The notes below the pieces were generated by a model. The model was not told the DNA's origin. It saw only the letters and a list, made by a program, of their open reading frames with translations, and did no database searches. The translations under genes and the position numbers were made by a program. Shown piece after piece: positions 59,935 through 64,000 of a DNA stretch of 64,000 nucleotides (positions are counted from its first letter, which is position 1; each line of letters opens with the position of its first letter). Location: positions 1-64,000 of the forward strand of contig JAPQWV010000326.1 in NCBI GenBank assembly GCA_027422505.1. The letters run 5' to 3'. The stretch is from Craterostigma plantagineum. Its lineage: Eukaryota; Streptophyta; Magnoliopsida; Lamiales; Linderniaceae.

Positions 59935-60083
59935 GGCTCCGTTTGGTCCGCGGAATTCGACGCGGAAAAGAAAAGAAAACTGTGATGCTACGCATCGAAT
60001 CATCGTACATTACGCTTCACGTGTCGCACCATTACGCTTTTCCTTTTCTTTTCCATGTCGAAATCCGTAAACCAAACGGAGCC
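59935..60083. mobile_element. PIF/Harbinger (Tourist-like) MITE, 149 bp
   Basis: Perfect 13-bp terminal inverted repeat: GGCTCCGTTTGGT at 59935-59947 and ACCAAACGGAGCC at 60071-60083. TAA flanks both ends (59932-59934 and 60084-60086), the 3-bp target duplication of this superfamily. The arms extend further with imperfect pairing (AAAAGAAAAG against CTTTTCTTTT). No ORF. Confidence 0.9.
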
Positions 60084-60797
60084 TAAATGTTGGCATAGAA
60101 AGTCAAACACAACAATAAGGCTTTTATAGGAACATAATCCTACTATTCCAATTCGTTATTGCATTTATAATTCACCGTCTAGGTTCACTTACCCGTCAAT
60201 TTTCTTTTTCCAATAAAATCAAAACGCCAATTGACTGAATGAAAAGTTAAAGCCAAATTATTTTAATTAATTAATGAAGGAGATTATGAATTTATAAATG
60301 GTTTTCTTTATTAAAATGCGGAATTTACTCCCAACTCAACCGTCGTAGCCTTTTGTAATTTTATTAAATATTTTCTTTTTTATTTTCCTTCTCTTTTTTA
60401 ATCTTCACCCTCAACCTCACTCACCTTTACCCTAAAGACAAGTGGCGAATCTCCCTACGCAAAAGTTCTTCTTGCATATAAAAAGCTCTTCTTGTAAATA
60501 TATATACATCACACAAACCATAAAGCTCTTCCTGCGTTAATTAACACGCAAACAGAGCTTCTCACTACACACATAAACACACTCCCCAAAGCCTTATTCT
60601 TCGCACCCATTATTTGTGCTTTACAGATATGAGCAAATATAATGCTTAATCTCTAAAAAGAAAATTGCAGATAAGAGAAGACAAATCCCACCAAAAATTC
60701 AATCTTTATGTTATTTTGATAACTTCCCCATTCACAACAAAAGCACATTAATTGGAGGGTTCGTCCTATATTTTTTTTTTTTTCCGTTTATTTTTCA
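60084..60797. other. Cyclin D promoter and leader
   Basis: About 710 bases between the MITE and the cyclin start. The second half is A- and C-rich and includes ATATATACATCACACAAACC near 60500, a possible start region. A phrase with AAAGCTCTTC recurs at 60482, 60521 and nearby. Confidence 0.45.
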
Positions 60798-62444
60798 ATG
60801 GTGGCTGATAACATGGACATCTTGCTCTGTGATGAAGAGAGCGAAAGCTTGTGCTTTGACGACAGTGATGGTGGTGCTGGTAAAGCCACGGCCTTTTTCG
60901 ATGTTAGGTCAGATTCACAGTCGTCGACTTTAGCTGTTGCTGCACCTTTCTTGAGCGACGAGTCCGTTGGTTGGATGATAGAGAGAGAAAGGTTTCATTT
61001 GGTTAGAGATGATTATTTGAGGAGATTGAGGAGTGGTGAGTTGGATATGAGCTTGCGAAGACAGGCCCTTGATTGGATGTTTAAGGTGAATCGATTTTCT
61101 TCCATGTTTTTTTGGATTTTTCCAATTGATTCTCTGCACTGATTCATTCATTCCTCTGCATCATTGTATGGATCTTTCGTTTTGACTCATTCATATAAGC
61201 TTTATTTGAGGTCTTCTTTGTGCTTGCTCGACAGGCCTGTGCTCATCACAGCTTTGGGGAGCTATGTCTGCATTTAGCAGTCAATTATTTGGATCGATTC
61301 TTATCAGTTTATCAACTCCCTGTAAGATTCTTGCGATTCGTTAGTGTTCTGTTTCTGTCTTTCGTGTCTGAATGTTGCTTGTTTTCCCAACAACAGGTAG
61401 GTAAAACATGGGCCATTCAGTTAGCAGCTGTTGCTTGTTTATCGTTGGCTGCCAAAGTTGATGAGGTTCACATACCTTCCACCATAGATTTACAGGTGAA
61501 GAAGAAGAAGAAAAGAACCAAATAACTCCCCTCATACAAGCAATGTATCGATTCTGTGAGATGCCTGAATTTAAAAGTGACATTGTTCTTGGACTAATTG
61601 TCTCAGGCAGGTGAACCGAAGTACTTATTTGAAGGCAAGACCGTACAAAGAATGGAGATTCTGGTCCTTAGCAGCTTGAGTTGGAATGTGAAACCTTACA
61701 CACCATTCAACTTCATAGACTATTTCCTCGGAAAACTTAACAATAATGTTGAAATCCCACCAAGTGCTTTGATTTCGAGATCCATACAAGTCATCCTAAG
61801 CACAATCAAAGGTTCGATTGATATATCCACCATTTGCATCAATTAATGATCACACACAATTTTCAGACGACAGTTGTCTTGAGAGACTTTCTTGGCTTTA
61901 AGAAAAAAATAAATTAAATGCAATGCAGGTATTGACTTCTTGGAATTCAAGCCGTCTGAGATAGCTGCAGCTGTGGCAACATATGTTTCAGCGGAGAAGC
62001 AAAAGCAACCATTTGACATTGATAAGACACTGTCTGGTTTCATAGTGGTAGAGAAGGTAATCTTAAATTTAATTTGGTCCCACTCATACTTTTAACTGTT
62101 CTCTATTTACATTTACCACGCACTTTTTTTTTTTTTTTTTTTAACTGCAGGGAAGAGTGATGAAGTGCGTTGAAATGATTCAAGATTTGATTATTACAAC
62201 AAGTGAGAGTCCCTGTTCATCTTCAACCAACTCATCAACTGTTACCATGACGACAATTGCTGGTAATAATGGTTCATCGTCATCATTTTCATCATCATCG
62301 CTAATACCCACGAGTCAAAATGGTGTCTTGGACGTTGCAATCGAAGCATGCATGAGCTGTAAGAAGAGTGATGAAACTTTAACAGTTAGGCCATGTCCGT
62401 GTTCTTCTTCATCAGACAGAAATAAAAGGAGGAGATTGGACTAA
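60798..62444 (+). CDS. CYCD4: D-type cyclin (CYCD2/CYCD4 group)
   Basis: Six exons: 60798-61085, 61235-61321, 61397-61495, 61607-61811, 61929-62056, 62151-62444, total 1101 nt, 366 residues. The retinoblastoma-binding LxCxE motif is near the N terminus (DILLCDEESE, residues ~7-16). The cyclin box N fold covers ~65-190 (RRQALDWMFK|ACAHHSFG, AVNYLDRFLSVYQLP, WAIQLAAVACLSLAAKVDE). The C fold follows (LFEGKTVQRMEILVLSSLSW, PFNFIDYFLGKL, KPSEIAAAVATYVS). The tail is Ser/Thr-rich and ends NKRRRLD. It should drive G1-S passage with CDKA by promoting phosphorylation of RBR. Position beside the kappa/lambda-type 14-3-3 gene matches At5g65420-65430 and At5g10440-10450, which favours CYCD4. Confidence 0.94.
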
Positions 62445-63608
62445 ACAGATTACGTTTCTTCAATTCCATCATCTTTTGAGAGATTTTAATCAAGAAAGAA
62501 AAGGGATCAAATGACGTAAAGAGAGGTCCCATCCCATCCCATGCTTTAGGCATGAAGAGGAAAAAAAAAAAGAATGGTGCTGTTTGAATTTCTTCCACAC
62601 ACATGATGGAATGAATGATTAGAGAAGACGACAAGCGCATGGCTTTGGGGGAAGAAAAGTACCAGCCATCATGTAAACGTTAGGCAAACGAATTGCCATT
62701 TATTTTTTTGAATGACGTTTATCTTGTGAAATTTTTTCCAAGTGATTTTTAGAAATAAGGACCAAGGAATACCTTATTACATTATCAAGGGTTTGGGAAT
62801 GATTACATGTCATGTTCTTTTGGGGTCCTGAAATTAGCAAATGGGCCCCGCATATCTTTTGGTTTTGGGGGACCAATTATGAGTTGACTAGTCAAAATCT
62901 AGGTTTATCTAGTATTTTATCAAATTCTGAAGCAAGTAGCAAGTATATATAATGTATCTATTTTATGGCCTTGAATTGAATTATTAGTTTAATATAAACA
63001 CCATAACGATCATGCAAACAGTATAACCAAATCCCACCAGTCCATACACATAGATACGGTAACTTATATAAGCACTGCAACTGAGTCTGTTTTATTCTTG
63101 TCTGAGGGACTATACTATAGTATTTATATATATATTATATTAATTACAGCTAAGCACCATACGGTCAAAAGCTAAGTTAATTTAATAGTAAAGCTTTGGC
63201 CTTTGTGTTCAACTTCTTCTATTGCTCACAAAAGGAGACCACACTGTACATGTGATAACCGACTAAGTAGCAGAAAAAATAGTGGTCTTGAAAGTTTAAA
63301 AACCCTATGGCTTTTTCATAGTATCAATGAAAAATTACTCATTAATATTTCTGTCCATGTTAAATTTTCATCATCAACTCACTAATCAACTGCTCATTAC
63401 CCTCTAACTCGGTCTTGTTAGACGGTCAAACGTGCAATAATGAAAATAACTTGAAACGAAAGGGATGTCAGAAACAGAAAGATAAGAATATATGGTCTGT
63501 TAGTAGTGGGATCTAATTATGTTAGTTCACTATATATATTAATTAATGATGACAATTATATAACAATACCCGGAGTGATTTATTTTGTTTGTTCACAGAA
63601 ATTCCAGT
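62445..63608. other. Spacer after the cyclin gene
   Basis: About 1.2 kb with the cyclin 3' UTR and AT-rich sequence. No gene or RNA recognised before the terminal MITE. Confidence 0.5.
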
Positions 63609-63940
63609 CATGGTTCTGAAACCGGGTTTTCGAACCGCACCGAAAATTTTAGTGGTTTAAGGTTTAATGATTTAACCGGTATAAAACCGGAGTCAAACCG
63701 GTATCTTTAAATATATATTTTGTGATTGAATCAACTACATTACATAGATTGTATAGAACTTCACCGCCAGGCCACATACAATTTTCTACAATTTTGTTCA
63801 TGTCTTATATTGTTATTTTCTGTTTTTTTGTTTTTTTTTTTAAAAAGTAGCTTAGACCGGACCGAAATGGGACCGAATTGTCGACGGTTCACTGGTTTCC
63901 GGTCGGAACCGGCCGGTCCGGTCCGGTTTTCAAAACCTTG
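63609..63940. mobile_element. hAT-type non-autonomous element, 332 bp
   Basis: Perfect 8-bp target duplication ATTCCAGT at 63601-63608 and 63941-63948. Terminal inverted repeats are imperfect: CATGGTTCTGAAACCGG on the left and CAAGGTTTTGAAAACCGG on the complement of the right end. Sub-terminal parts carry repeated CCGGTCCGGT and AAACCGG phrases in both directions. No transposase frame. Ends and an 8-bp duplication indicate the hAT superfamily. Confidence 0.85.
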
Positions 63941-64000
63941 ATTCCAGTACACTTATATCTCTTACATGTAACGTAACTAATGTATATTCTTTTCCTAATA

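Overview
This is a gene-rich stretch of a eudicot plant nuclear genome. Evidence: intron-split genes with GT-AG introns, AT-rich spacers, plant-only families (Dof, AINTEGUMENTA-like AP2, R2R3-MYB, D-type cyclin with an LxCxE motif, MSL channel, BOU carrier) and typical plant transposons (an LTR element primed by initiator tRNA-Met, and Stowaway-, Harbinger- and hAT-type MITEs). I cannot name the species. All gene models were assembled by hand from splice sites, reading phase and remembered family sequences; no alignment was run.

Layout. 1-856: 5' part of a PPR gene (-). 1230-3608: cytosolic glutamine synthetase (-). 4282-4538: Stowaway-like MITE. 5086-10997: a young, minus-oriented, non-autonomous Copia-type LTR retrotransposon with 5-bp target duplications. 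12141-13850: a gene of unknown function built from tandemly duplicated mini-exons (-), sharing a ~300-bp promoter with a BAP31-like ER membrane protein (14150-14542, +). 15933-17909: LRR receptor-like kinase of the RLK902/RKL1 type (+). 18774-20425: GH5 endo-beta-mannanase (-). 22056-23036: R2R3-MYB (-). 25877-27613: GPI-anchored GH17/X8 glucanase (+). 27889-28845: BOU-type mitochondrial carrier (-). 30950-33357: O-fucosyltransferase (+). 33877-37215: MSL2/3 mechanosensitive channel (-) with a one-base frameshift. 39604-40244: small acidic protein, a positional CCI1 candidate (+). 40564-43057: ecdysoneless/SGT1 homolog (-). 45282-45782: hAT-type MITE. 46349-49272: AIL6/PLT3-type AP2 factor with a 9-nt micro-exon (+). 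51519-52393: SCAP1/Dof5.7-type gene (-) with a broken Dof domain. 54873-56663: Elongator subunit ELP4 (+). 57264-58772: 14-3-3 of the kappa/lambda type (+). 59935-60083: Harbinger-type MITE. 60798-62444: cyclin D2/D4 (+). 63609-63940: second hAT-type MITE.

How the genes relate. They are separate transcription units, not a pathway cluster. From memory of Arabidopsis locus numbers, two blocks look syntenic. GS, BAP31-like and RLK correspond to At3g17780/17820/17840 and to the duplicate At1g48440/48470/48480. OFUT, MSL, CCI1-like, ECD, AIL, Dof, 14-3-3 and CYCD correspond to At5g65420-65590 and the duplicate At5g10440-10510.

The most unusual observations are: the tandem-exon gene with one relocated splice acceptor; the non-autonomous retroelement, with twelve copies of ATGTCGAG, six PPT-like tracts and a 146-bp duplication in only one LTR; two GC-AG introns in neighbouring genes; two short stop-free introns of 3n length that hide inside open reading frames; and apparent frame breaks in the MSL and Dof genes.
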